A DNA stretch of 64,000 nucleotides from an uncultured Desulfosarcina sp. Its GTDB lineage: Bacteria; Desulfobacterota; Desulfobacteria; Desulfobacterales; Desulfosarcinaceae. The translations under genes and the position numbers were made by a program. Location of the stretch: the NCBI RefSeq assembly GCF_963668215.1, contig NZ_OY764190.1:6262001-6326000 (forward strand), in the 5' to 3' direction. Within the stretch, counting starts at the first letter, position 1, and every line of letters starts with the position of its first letter. The notes under the pieces were generated by a model that worked only from the letters and a program-made list of their open reading frames with translations, searched no databases and was not told the DNA's origin. This document shows, one piece after another, positions 1 through 8,110 of the stretch.

Positions 1-1654
1 CGATCTCATGTACCCGCTGCTGGATGCGATGGGCCAGGTCGATGCGCTCCTGTTCGTCCAAAGAATTGCGGTAAGCATCGATGAGCCGGTCCATCTCCGG
101 ATCATCGGTGTTGGTCACATTGTTGGTCTGTCCCTTGTGGGCGTTGACCGAATGCCAGAACTCCCAGAAATGGGGACGCATCCCCGTGCTCCACCCCAGC
201 CAGGCCACGTCGTGCCGCTTTTCGAGGATCTTCTTGAAAGCCGTGGACGGATCGAGTTTGAGCAGGTTCAGTTCGATGCCCGCCTTGCGGGCCTCCTCCT
301 TGAGAACCACCAGCCGCTGGGTGTGATCGTCCCGGTAGTAGACCACTTCCACGCTGTAGCGCCGGCCGTTTTTAGCCCAGATGCCGTCGGGACCTCGCTG
401 CCAGCCCGATCGGGTCATGTACTCTCTCACCTTGTCCAGGTCGTAGCGGCGCGCCCTGATACTCGTATCGGTGTACGGGCCGTAGCCTACATAGGCGCTC
501 TCCAAACGAAAATAATCGTTGCGCAGCACCTGGGTGATCACCTTTTCCACGTTCATGGCATGGGCGAAGGCATAGCGCAGGTTGATATCCTTGAAGATTT
601 CGCGATCCAGGTTCATCCACAGGCCCATGGCCGACTGGGGGGTGTCGTTGAAAAACCACATTTTGTGAACGTATCCCTTTTCCACCACGGGGGTACGCGT
701 TTTGATATGCCAGTACTTGGGGATGGTGGCCGGATAGACGTCCAGCTTGCCTTTCTTGAAATACTCCCACTGGAGGTTGGGATCGCGGATCACCTTATAG
801 AGCACCGTGTCCACGTTGAAACGGTGCTTGAAATAGCGCCGGTCCCTGGCCCACCAGTTTTTTTTGCGTGCAAAGCGCACGTAGCGCCCCTTACGGAAGC
901 GGTCGATCTGGTAGGGGCCGGTATTGGGCACCACGGACCAGTTGGTCTTGCGGATGAAATCCTGATCCAGGGGATCGAAAAAATGCCGGGGGGTCGGGCC
1001 GATGCTGATTTTCAGGTGCAGATCCGGCTGGGCCTTGGTACTGACCACCGCCAGGGTGTGGTCGTCGTAAACGATCACCCGCTCGATCTCGTTGGTGTAG
1101 TAATCGTTGTACCAGGGCGCCACGATGAAAGGGGACCGCATGAAATCCAGGGTGTAGGCAAAGTCGCCCGCTGTGACCGGCACGCCGTCGGACCAGCGGG
1201 CGGCCGGATCGAGCCGGAAGTACATGGTTTTCTTGTCGCTGCCGTAGGCCCAGTGGGTGGCCAGCTCGGGAACGATATTCAGGGTGTTGGGATGGATGCC
1301 GGTCAGGCTCAACTGGTTGCCGAGAATGGCACTGCGAAAACTGGTGTTGGAATCCGGGCCCACCACCCGGAAGGTCAGCGGAAACGAGTCCAGGGCCAGG
1401 TGCAGGGTGCCGCCCTTCTGGGCTTCCGGATCGGCAAAAACCGGGTCGCTTTCGTTGGTGAGCCATTGGATGTCCTCTGGCAGGCTCTCGCGCACCGGCA
1501 TGGGTGCCGGTTGAACCGTCTCTGTGTCCCTCTGCCCGGACCCATCCGCTGCCGAAGGGTCTTTTTCCGGTGCGCACCCGGCAACGACAATGCTGAAAAA
1601 CAGCATGGCGATTATTGCCGGTATAATTATTTTGTTTCGATTCAAATCACTCAT
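1..1654 (-). CDS. Peptide ABC transporter substrate-binding lipoprotein (YejA-like), 3' end beyond window
   Basis: Family 5 extracellular solute-binding protein that delivers oligopeptides to the adjacent YejB/YejE permeases in the inner membrane. The frame is open from the ATG at 1654 to the window edge, giving about 551 residues without a stop, so the C-terminus is missing here. The N-terminus is a lipoprotein signal (hydrophobic residues about 9-24, lipobox ending at Cys27). Typical family segments follow, such as a TLNIVPELA stretch and a WSDGVPVTAGDF stretch. The start overlaps the end of the upstream permease by 8 bases (ATGAGTGA), which implies translational coupling. The family assignment rests on sequence pattern plus operon context; the exact peptide specificity cannot be read. 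Confidence 0.88.
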   Translation of the reverse strand, partial: MSDLNRNKIIIPAIIAMLFFSIVVAGCAPEKDPSAADGSGQRDTETVQPAPMPVRESLPEDIQWLTNESDPVFADPEAQKGGTLHLALDSFPLTFRVVGPDSNTSFRSAILGNQLSLTGIHPNTLNIVPELATHWAYGSDKKTMYFRLDPAARWSDGVPVTAGDFAYTLDFMRSPFIVAPWYNDYYTNEIERVIVYDDHTLAVVSTKAQPDLHLKISIGPTPRHFFDPLDQDFIRKTNWSVVPNTGPYQIDRFRKGRYVRFARKKNWWARDRRYFKHRFNVDTVLYKVIRDPNLQWEYFKKGKLDVYPATIPKYWHIKTRTPVVEKGYVHKMWFFNDTPQSAMGLWMNLDREIFKDINLRYAFAHAMNVEKVITQVLRNDYFRLESAYVGYGPYTDTSIRARRYDLDKVREYMTRSGWQRGPDGIWAKNGRRYSVEVVYYRDDHTQRLVVLKEEARKAGIELNLLKLDPSTAFKKILEKRHDVAWLGWSTGMRPHFWEFWHSVNAHKGQTNNVTNTDDPEMDRLIDAYRNSLDEQERIDLAHRIQQRVHEI

Positions 1655-2690
1655 AAACCGTATGCATCTTGGGATCAAAGGCCTCGCGCACCGCTTCGCC
1701 CACGAAAGTGACGGCCACCAGGGTGACAACCATGGCGATAATCACGGAGAACCCCAACCACCAGGCGCTGAAGTTGGCCCAGGCCTGCTGCAGCAGCTCT
1801 CCCCAACTGGGCGTGGGCGGCGGCAGGCCGAACCCCAGGTAGTCCAGCGAGGTCAGGGCCACGATGCCGCCGGAGATGGAAAAAGGGATGTAGGTAACAA
1901 TCAGCGATACGGTGTTGGGCAAAATGTGTCTGAAGATGATCCGCAGGTCCGAGGCCCCCAGCGCCTTGGCCGCCAGCACGTAATCCCGGGCCTTCTCCTT
2001 GTAGGTCACCGTGCGGATGGTCCAGGTCATGCCCATCCAGCCGAAAATCACCATGATGCCGATCAGCCACCAGAAATTGGGAACCACGATGGAGGAGATG
2101 ATGATGACCACATACAAAAACGGCACCGTCGACCAGATTTCGATGATACGCTGAAGTAGAATGTCGAACCACCCGCCGTAGTAGCCCATGGCGCAGCCGA
2201 CGCTGATGCCCACCACGTAAGTGCTCACCAGCAGCGCAATGGAGAACCAGATGGCGATGCGGAACCCGTAGACCAGCCTGGCCAGCACATCCCGGCCGGA
2301 GGTGTCGGTCCCGAGAAAATGGCGCCGTTGGAACGAGGGCGGTTCCGGCGGCAGGCTGTCTTTCCGCAGATCGTTCTCGTATGGGTTGTAGGGCACCGGC
2401 GGCAGAAGCACCCAGTTGCCCGCCTTCTCCTGAGAAAAACGCTGGGCCAACTGCCGGTAGTTGGTCTCGTAATCGTACGCCAGGCCGAAGACCGTTCCGG
2501 GGATGATATCGCCATAGGTGGGGAAGTACCAATTGCCCTGGTAACGGACGATCAGGGCGCGGTTGTTGACGAGCAGTTCGGCTCCCAGCGATCCCAGGAT
2601 CAGGACCAGCAGCAGCACGAAAGCATAGTAGCCGCGCTTGATGGCGCGAAACCGTTTCAGCTTTTTCAGGGTCAGGGGACTGAGTGCCAT
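1647..2690 (-). CDS. yejE: Peptide ABC transporter permease, YejE type
   Basis: Inner-membrane permease of a binding-protein-dependent peptide importer, 347 aa, close to the usual length of YejE. There is an N-terminal membrane helix at about residues 18-40, then a periplasmic segment (YETNYRQLAQRF...), which is typical of YejE. The inner-membrane-component domain follows, with several helices and the EAA-type loop (YVLAAKALGASDLRIIFRHILPN). It lies 10 bp after the YejB-type gene and overlaps the binding-protein gene downstream. No ATPase (YejF) gene is visible; it would lie beyond the left edge of the window. Confidence 0.9.
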   Translation of the reverse strand: MALSPLTLKKLKRFRAIKRGYYAFVLLLVLILGSLGAELLVNNRALIVRYQGNWYFPTYGDIIPGTVFGLAYDYETNYRQLAQRFSQEKAGNWVLLPPVPYNPYENDLRKDSLPPEPPSFQRRHFLGTDTSGRDVLARLVYGFRIAIWFSIALLVSTYVVGISVGCAMGYYGGWFDILLQRIIEIWSTVPFLYVVIIISSIVVPNFWWLIGIMVIFGWMGMTWTIRTVTYKEKARDYVLAAKALGASDLRIIFRHILPNTVSLIVTYIPFSISGGIVALTSLDYLGFGLPPPTPSWGELLQQAWANFSAWWLGFSVIIAMVVTLVAVTFVGEAVREAFDPKMHTVYE

Positions 2691-2700
2691 GGTCGTTGCG

Positions 2701-3729
2701 CTATTCGAATTTCACCCGCGGGTCAACGGCTGCCACGCACATGTCGGACAGAATGTTGCCCACCAGGAACAGAATGCTGGAAATCGCCAGTACGCCCATG
2801 ACCACCGGGTAGTCCCGTTCCACCACGGATTCGTATCCCAGCAGTCCCATGCCGTCGATATTGAATACCTTCTCCACCAGAAAAGAGCCGGAAAGAATCA
2901 CGCTGATGTTGTTGCCGAACGTGGTGGCGATGGGGATCAGGCTGTTTCTCAAGGCGTGCCCGAAAACGGCGCCCTTGAAGGTGAGCCCCTTGGCCATGGC
3001 CGTGCGGACGTAATCGGCGGCCAGGTTGTCCATCAGGGTATTTTTCATCAGAAAGGTCATGAAGCTGAAGGCGCCGATCAGGTAGGCCGCCAGCGGCATC
3101 ACCGTATGCCATGCCAGATCCAGCACTTTGCCCCATAACGAGAGGTTTTCGAAATTCTCGCCGACCAGTTCTCCCAGGGGGAACACTTCCCAGTGGGAGG
3201 CGAACAGCAGGATCATCAGGATGCCGGCCACCCAGCCGGGGATGGCATAGCCGATAAAAACCAGGACGGACGAGGCGTCGTCGAAAACGCTCTTATGACG
3301 AATCGCCTTGGCAATGCCCAAAGGAATGCAGATCCCGTACATGGCCACCATGGTCAACAGGCCGAAGTAAAGTGAGATGGGAATCCGGTCCCGGATCATC
3401 TCCCACACCGGGTCATAGTAGCGGGTGGAGGTGCCCAGGTCCCCGCGCACGATTTTTCCCAGCCAGAGGGCGTAGCTGACCAGGGCGGGCTTGTTGAAAC
3501 CGTAGTACTGTTTCAGCAGTTCGATCTGGTCGTCGGACAGGGGTTGGCGCTGGATCGTCTCGGATACGGCAGCGCCCCCCCCGCCTTCCAGGGCCTGCTG
3601 CTGGGCCTGGGCGATGATCCGCTCGATGGGACCGCCGGGCACGAAGCGGGTAATCACGAAAATGAGAACCGTGATCCCGACAAAGGTTGGCACGACGAGC
3701 AAGAAACGGCGAATGAAGTATGCGGTCAT
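2701..3729 (-). CDS. yejB: Peptide ABC transporter permease, YejB type
   Basis: First gene of the peptide importer operon, 342 aa. It begins with the N-terminal helix typical of DppB/YejB permeases (YFIRRFLLVVPTFVGITVLIF) and has the YejB-type insert rich in Gln around residues 40-60. The permease domain follows, with the EAA loop near YVRTAMAKGLTFKGAVFGHALRNSLIP. Its partner is the YejE-like permease 10 bp downstream. The Shine-Dalgarno before the ATG is weak. A 20-bp perfect palindrome sits about 50 bp upstream and may be an operator. Confidence 0.9.
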   Translation of the reverse strand: MTAYFIRRFLLVVPTFVGITVLIFVITRFVPGGPIERIIAQAQQQALEGGGGAAVSETIQRQPLSDDQIELLKQYYGFNKPALVSYALWLGKIVRGDLGTSTRYYDPVWEMIRDRIPISLYFGLLTMVAMYGICIPLGIAKAIRHKSVFDDASSVLVFIGYAIPGWVAGILMILLFASHWEVFPLGELVGENFENLSLWGKVLDLAWHTVMPLAAYLIGAFSFMTFLMKNTLMDNLAADYVRTAMAKGLTFKGAVFGHALRNSLIPIATTFGNNISVILSGSFLVEKVFNIDGMGLLGYESVVERDYPVVMGVLAISSILFLVGNILSDMCVAAVDPRVKFE

Positions 3730-3781
3730 AGAGGCCTGTGGTTCGGTGACGGCACCGATGGGTTCTTATGCAGGACACAAC

Positions 3782-3801
3782 CCCAATGTTGCAACATTGG
3801 G
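3782..3801. promoter_or_regulatory. 20-bp perfect palindrome, candidate operator of the yej operon
   Basis: CCCAATGTTGCAACATTGGG is its own reverse complement over all 20 bases. It lies 52-72 bp before the yejB start, in the 338-bp region between yejB and the divergent M24 peptidase gene. A perfect two-fold site of this length with no T-run is what a dimeric repressor or activator would bind. The regulator is not identifiable from this window. Confidence 0.5.
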
Positions 3802-3968
3802 CGCAAGTCAATGGAACCGCCAACATACATCAACCCATCGGCCTTTTCAAGAACGCCTGTCGGGGGAGCACAGAGCAGCCATATATAGAGACAGCATCGT
3901 CTCTCCGACGTAATGTAGTGGTGGGGTTTATCCCCGCCTTTGTCGATTAAAAACGGCTCACGGCCCCC

Positions 3969-3997
3969 TTGACTTTTACCGGAACCGGGTTTTATTT
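3969..3997 (+). promoter_or_regulatory. Possible sigma-70 promoter for the M24 peptidase gene
   Basis: TTGACT at 3969-3974 is followed after 17 bp by TTATTT. The -35 box is good and the -10 box is weak. The predicted transcript would have a leader of about 65 nt before the ATG at 4068. Confidence 0.35.
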
Positions 3998-4067
3998 TGA
4001 ACGACTTTCGCTCCTGAAACCGGTTCCATCCGTCCCATCGTACTCATTTGGAAAGGATTGACACTTC

Positions 4068-5267
4068 ATGCTGCCGGAACAAACCCTTACGCCGCCGTCC
4101 GAAATCGATGCCCGCATCCAAGGTCTTCAGGCATCCCTTCAAAAAAAAGGCATCGATGGCGCCCTGATCGTGCAGAATACCGACCTGTTCTATTTTTCCG
4201 GTACCATCCAGCAGGCCCATCTCTATGTCCCGGCAGAAGGCCCCCCACTTCTCATGGTCCGTAAAAGCCTGGAGCGGGCTCAAGAGGAATCGACCCTGGC
4301 CAACATTCTGCCCCTGGCAAGCCCCAAAAAATTGCCGGAGCTGATCGACGCCCACGGCCTGAAGCCGCCGGCCGTCCTGGGAATGGAACTGGATGTGCTG
4401 CCGGCCAACAACTACTTCTCCTATCGAAAACTATTTCCAAAAAGCGACATCAGGGATATCTCGGTTTCGATTCGCACCCTTCGCGCGGTGAAATCGCCCT
4501 ATGAACTGGATCTGATCCGGCAGGCGGCGGCCTTTTCCGACAGGCTGGCCGGTATGATGCCGAATCTGCTGCAACCGGGAATGACGGAAATCGAACTGGC
4601 CGGCCTGGTCGAGGCCCAGGCCCGCCGCCTGGGCCACCAGGGAATTGCGCGCATGCGTCTGTTCGGGGCCGAAATGTTTTACGGGCATCTCATGGCCGGG
4701 CCGTCGGCAGCCGTTCCCAGTTTTCTGGCATCGCCCACCGGGGGCGCCTCGGTCAGTCCGGCCGTGGCCCAGGGCGCCGGATTCCGCAAAATTCAGCGCA
4801 ACGAACCGATCTTGCTGGATTACGTGTTTGCCTGGCAGGGGTACATCAGCGATCATACCCGCATCTTTTCCATCGGCCGGCTGCCCCGGATGCTGGTGGA
4901 GGCTCACGAACACATGCTGGACCTTCAGGAACATATCAAAAAGATTGCCATACCGGGAGCCATTGCCGGCGACCTTTATGAAGCCGCCGTGGAAATGGTC
5001 GAGGCAAAGGGCATAGCCGCCAATTTCATGGGATCGGGCGATAATCGCATCCGCTTCATCGGCCACGGGGTGGGCCTGGAGGTGGACGAGTTCCCCTTTC
5101 TCGCCAAAGGGCAGAAAATGAAGCTGCAGGAAGGAATGACGATTGCGCTGGAACCGAAGATGATCTTTCCCGGCAAAGGCGTCGTCGGCATCGAAAACAC
5201 CCACGTGGTCACGCCGGACGGGCTGTTTCAACTCACCGGTGCAGAGGAGAAGATCGTTACCATCTGA
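4068..5267 (+). CDS. M24 family metallopeptidase (Xaa-Pro aminopeptidase-like)
   Basis: Cytoplasmic creatinase/prolidase-fold protein of 399 aa. Residues 15-135 form the N-terminal creatinase-like domain. The pita-bread catalytic domain starts near residue 145. All five expected metal ligands can be seen: Asp251 and Asp262, His333 in the GHGVGLEVDE motif, Glu362, and Glu376 in GIENTHVV. It is therefore probably an active di-metal peptidase of the Xaa-Pro dipeptidase/aminopeptidase type, although creatinase-like relatives cannot be excluded. It is a single gene, with a strong hairpin terminator directly downstream. The adjacent peptide importer, transcribed away from it, fits a role in peptide use. 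Confidence 0.9.
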   Translation: MLPEQTLTPPSEIDARIQGLQASLQKKGIDGALIVQNTDLFYFSGTIQQAHLYVPAEGPPLLMVRKSLERAQEESTLANILPLASPKKLPELIDAHGLKPPAVLGMELDVLPANNYFSYRKLFPKSDIRDISVSIRTLRAVKSPYELDLIRQAAAFSDRLAGMMPNLLQPGMTEIELAGLVEAQARRLGHQGIARMRLFGAEMFYGHLMAGPSAAVPSFLASPTGGASVSPAVAQGAGFRKIQRNEPILLDYVFAWQGYISDHTRIFSIGRLPRMLVEAHEHMLDLQEHIKKIAIPGAIAGDLYEAAVEMVEAKGIAANFMGSGDNRIRFIGHGVGLEVDEFPFLAKGQKMKLQEGMTIALEPKMIFPGKGVVGIENTHVVTPDGLFQLTGAEEKIVTI

Positions 5268-5301
5268 GTCTGCGGACTGCAGAAATCTGAACCGCCAACA
5301 C

Positions 5302-5338
5302 AAAAAGGGAGCAGAATCCGATCTGCTCCCTCTTTTTT
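5302..5338. terminator. Bidirectional rho-independent terminator between M24 peptidase and rpsI
   Basis: Perfect 9-bp stem (GGGAGCAGA / TCTGCTCCC at 5307-5315 and 5322-5330) with a 6-nt loop. It is flanked by an A-run on the left and a T-run on the right, so it can end transcription from both converging genes. Confidence 0.9.
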
Positions 5339-5360
5339 ATTTGAAATGGAACCGGTAAAA

Positions 5361-5756
5361 TTAACGCTTGGAGAACTGGAACCGTGCCCGGGCACCCTTC
5401 TGCCCGTATTTCTTGCGCTCTTTTTCTCTCGGGTCGCGCTTGACGAATCCGGCTCTTTTCAGGGCCGGCCGCAAATCCGGGTCGAACAGAATCAGGGCCT
5501 TGGTGATGCCGTGGCGCACTGCGCCGGCCTGCCCGGAAATCCCGCCGCCGTGAACTTTTATCTTGATGTCGAAAGCATCCAAATTGTTGGTCAGGGTCAG
5601 GGGCTGACGCAGGATGGTTCTGGCCGTGCTGACGGCAAAATACTCGTCGGCGGGACGATCGTTAACGGTAATGACACCCGTTCCGGGTTGAATCCAGGTG
5701 CGGGCGATGGCGTTCTTGCGTTTTCCAGTAGCGTAATAGGTTTTCTCTGTTGCCAT
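5361..5756 (-). CDS. rpsI: 30S ribosomal protein S9 (uS9)
   Basis: 131-aa small-subunit protein. The N-terminus (TYYATGKRKNAIARTWIQPG after a short lead) and the basic C-terminus ending in FSKR are characteristic; the C-terminal Arg reaches the P-site tRNA in known ribosomes. It is the second gene of the conserved rplM-rpsI operon and is followed by a strong terminator. Confidence 0.98.
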   Translation of the reverse strand: MATEKTYYATGKRKNAIARTWIQPGTGVITVNDRPADEYFAVSTARTILRQPLTLTNNLDAFDIKIKVHGGGISGQAGAVRHGITKALILFDPDLRPALKRAGFVKRDPREKERKKYGQKGARARFQFSKR

Positions 5757-5800
5757 GGTTTTCCCCAGTACTCGACGTTATAGCGTGATTCGGCGATTTT

Positions 5801-6238
5801 CTATTGGATGGTCATCGTTTCCGGCTGCTGGGCCTCGTGGGGATGCTGGTCCCCGGCGTAGACCTTGAGCTTTTTATACAACTTGCGGCCCAGGCTATTT
5901 TTGGGCAGCATGCCCTTGACGGCGAAACGGATGACGTCTTCGGGGCGTTTTTCCAGCAGCTTTCTGGCGGTGATGGTCTTCAACCCCCCGATATATCCGC
6001 TGTGACGATAGTAGTTTTTCTTGTCCAACTTTTTGCCGGTCATCACGATCTTCTCGGCATTGATCACCACTACGGAATCCCCCGTGTCCGCATGGGGCGT
6101 GAAAAGCGGATTGTGCTTGCCACGCAAGGTCGCGGCCACTTTGGAGGCCAGTCGGCCCAAAACTTCACCTTCAGCGTCGACAACCCACCATTTGTCCGGA
6201 TTGTCTGAATTTTTAGCACTGTACGTATATTTTTTCAC
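5801..6238 (-). CDS. rplM: 50S ribosomal protein L13 (uL13)
   Basis: 145-aa large-subunit protein. Family signatures are WWVVDAEGEVLGRLAS near residue 17, GDSVVVINAEKIVMTGKK, and RFAVKGMLPKNSLGRKLYKKLKVYAGDQHPHEAQ. The start is GTG at 6238, preceded by AGGAG seven bases upstream. It is the first gene of rplM-rpsI, with a near-consensus promoter about 30 bp upstream. Confidence 0.98.
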   Translation of the reverse strand: MKKYTYSAKNSDNPDKWWVVDAEGEVLGRLASKVAATLRGKHNPLFTPHADTGDSVVVINAEKIVMTGKKLDKKNYYRHSGYIGGLKTITARKLLEKRPEDVIRFAVKGMLPKNSLGRKLYKKLKVYAGDQHPHEAQQPETMTIQ

Positions 6239-6272
6239 CTTTATACTCCTGTTCGGTTCTTAGAATCTGGGA

Positions 6273-6301
6273 GTATTAATTGATAATGCCATGTGTGTCA
6301 A
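6273..6301 (-). promoter_or_regulatory. Strong sigma-70 promoter of rplM-rpsI
   Basis: On the minus strand TTGACA (6301-6296) is followed by a 17-bp spacer and TAATAC (6278-6273). This is close to the full consensus, as expected for ribosomal protein genes. It gives a leader of about 28 nt before the GTG start. Confidence 0.8.
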
Positions 6302-6404
6302 GGAAAAATGTTGCCTCCAAATGGCCTTTCCACGCCGGACTTTCGGGGGCATGAAATGGTTAATGTTTTGACATTGGCGCCGATTTCTGCGAATTTCTAT
6401 TATC

Positions 6405-7052
6405 ATGGAACATCTTGAAATCGAATTGAAATTTTATGTTTCCGACTTCGATTTCCTGCGGAGCAGGCTCGCGGATCTGGGCGCCGAGTGCATCGGTCAG
6501 CCCACCTTGGAGCACAACATCCGTTATGAGACCGACGATAACCGCCTTTTAAAAAACAAATGCCTTCTCCGTCTGCGCAGGGATCGCCAAACCACCCTGA
6601 CCTTTAAATCGCCCCCACCGGAAGAAGACGACCGTTTCAAAGTCTACCGCGAGCTGGAGGTGAGCATCTCCGATTTCGAAACCATGGACGCCATCTTAAA
6701 TGCCTTGGGGTTTTTTCGCCGCCAGGTGTACGAGAAGCGGCGCGAAACCTGGCAGCTGAACGACGCCCTGTTATGCCTGGATGCCATGCCCTTTGGTTCT
6801 TTTCTGGAAATCGAAGGCCGCCCCGACACGATTACGCAAGTCGTTCGCGACCTGGGACTTGCCTGGGAGCATCGCATCCTCGCCAACTACCTGGGAATGT
6901 TTGAAACCCTGAAAGAAAAGGAAGGCTGGACCTTTTTTGACGTGACCTTCGACAATTTCGCGGATGTACGCTTCTTTTTTGAACGCTACCGCCACCTGTT
7001 CGAGGCTGGCAACAATAAACAAGGCACCTCGGTAGGCCCCGATACCAAATGA
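6405..7052 (+). CDS. CYTH domain protein (class IV adenylate cyclase / triphosphatase-like)
   Basis: Soluble CYTH triphosphate-tunnel protein of 215 aa. The signature ExExK sits at residues 5-9 (EIELK). Later strands carry the expected charged pattern (CLLRLRRDRQTTLTFKSP, RELEVSISD, FLEIEG). Members hydrolyse triphosphates or make cAMP, and sequence alone does not separate these activities. The ATG has no Shine-Dalgarno sequence. A TTGACA box at 6368-6373 with GAATTT 17 bp later would place the transcript start almost at the ATG, so the mRNA may be leaderless. It overlaps the next gene by 4 bases. Confidence 0.85.
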   Translation: MEHLEIELKFYVSDFDFLRSRLADLGAECIGQPTLEHNIRYETDDNRLLKNKCLLRLRRDRQTTLTFKSPPPEEDDRFKVYRELEVSISDFETMDAILNALGFFRRQVYEKRRETWQLNDALLCLDAMPFGSFLEIEGRPDTITQVVRDLGLAWEHRILANYLGMFETLKEKEGWTFFDVTFDNFADVRFFFERYRHLFEAGNNKQGTSVGPDTK

Positions 7053-7432
7053 AATGTTATCTCATTATATTGTTATTCTTTCTGCCCTTTGTCTTCATCG
7101 GGTGTGGCAACAAAACGCCGGGGGGGCTAAGGATGTCGGATAGGCCAATCAAAAACATGGAAATAGAAGAAGCCATCACCTTGATCAGAAATGAAAAGCA
7201 CAAAAAAATGCTGTTGGATTTTAAAACGAGTTTTTCAGAAGGAGATTTGTTTACCGTTACAGCGCACAGCAGTAATTTTGAGATTATCGTTTCCCATCCA
7301 TCGGAAAACGACTTCACCGGCGGGGCCGAACAATATTTTATAGATAAAAAAACCGGAAGGTTCAAAATGGGATGGCATGAGCACCCCATGCCTATCCCTA
7401 AACCGACGAAAATCGATGAAGATGTTCATTAA
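7049..7432 (+). CDS. Small putative lipoprotein of unknown function
   Basis: 127 aa. It begins with a lipoprotein signal (hydrophobic residues 4-17, then IGC with the lipidated Cys at 19). The rest is a small mixed domain with no family I recognise. It overlaps the CYTH gene by ATGA, so the two are probably co-translated. Codon use and base composition are AT-richer than the surroundings, as in the next gene, suggesting a foreign or young segment. Confidence 0.65.
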   Translation: MKCYLIILLFFLPFVFIGCGNKTPGGLRMSDRPIKNMEIEEAITLIRNEKHKKMLLDFKTSFSEGDLFTVTAHSSNFEIIVSHPSENDFTGGAEQYFIDKKTGRFKMGWHEHPMPIPKPTKIDEDVH

Positions 7433-7502
7433 CGCCTGACATTCTGCTGCTGTGATCTCATTCCATTGAACGCATAAATACATAACGTAAAGATCTGTTG
7501 AT

Positions 7503-8024
7503 ATGATTATCCGCTCGGCAAAGATGACTGATACACAAAAAATCGCTTTAACGCATCGTGCTTCCATTAAAGCTCTATGTTCCGAAAGCTACTCCCCTCA
7601 GGATATTGCCGGTTGGGTGGAAGTCCTTTCCCCCGAAATCTATGAAAATGCCATCAAAGAGAACGTAATGATCGTTGCCGAAGAGGGGGATGAAATCCTT
7701 GGATTGGGCATTCTGGATCTTGAACGCAAGCAAATCGGGGCGATCTATATTCATCCAGAGGTTGAAGGAAGAGGGCTCGGAAGGCGGCTATTGCTGAAAC
7801 TGGAGGAACTCGCCTCAAAAAACAATGCGGATCGGTAGACCTTATGCGCAACCATCAACGCTTATGGCTTCTATAAACACCAAGGCTATAGCGGTACAGA
7901 AAAAATGTTTCATGAATTGCCCAACGGCGTCGGACTTGAGTGTATTCAAATGCACAAGACGCTGAATAAAAAGCCGACCGACCTGGTTGTCGGTGAAATC
8001 GAACCCCAACCCGAAATTCGATGA
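7503..8024 (+). pseudogene. GNAT family N-acetyltransferase, interrupted by an in-frame TAG
   Basis: The first 111 codons encode the start of a GNAT fold: MIIRSAKMTD at the N-terminus and the acetyl-CoA loop IHPEVEGRGLGRRLL near residues 80-95. A TAG stop then falls at 7836-7838. The same frame continues for another 61 codons to TGA at 8022 with the missing family C-terminus (INAYGFYKHQGY, then HELPNGVGLECIQMHK). Family proteins usually have a hydrophobic residue at the TAG position, so a single change from TTG to TAG would explain the break. It is probably a recently inactivated gene, or the stop is suppressed. The patch is AT-rich. Confidence 0.8.
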
Positions 8025-8066
8025 TCTCATCGGCCAAGGCGACTATCGCGATCCGGACGCAATAGA

Positions 8067-8090
8067 CAGCGATCAAAAGGATCGCTTTTC
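8067..8090 (+). terminator. Possible terminator after the GNAT gene
   Basis: GCGATC (8069-8074) and GATCGC (8080-8085) form a short stem with a 5-nt A-rich loop followed by TTTT. It is short and only moderately convincing. It lies between the GNAT gene and the converging bactofilin gene. Confidence 0.45.
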
Positions 8091-8110
8091 GCTCGCATCG
8101 AAACGGGCAG

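Larger units (their letters stand above)
3730..4067. other. 338-bp intergenic region between divergent yejB and M24 peptidase genes
   Basis: No coding frame here is credible. The region holds the 20-bp palindrome at 3782-3801 on the yejB side and a possible sigma-70 promoter for the peptidase gene at 3969-3997. I see nothing else with clear structure in the middle part. Confidence 0.6.

Noticed and set aside
8..1711. Long open frame of 567 codons on the plus strand
   Set aside because: It is antisense to the peptide-binding lipoprotein and YejE genes, whose translations show clear family motifs. Codon composition of GC-rich genes keeps the opposite strand open.
7836..7838. Reading the TAG as pyrrolysine
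   Set aside because: There is no PYLIS-like element I can identify, no pyl gene in the window, and GNAT enzymes are not known to use pyrrolysine. A simple nonsense mutation is more likely.
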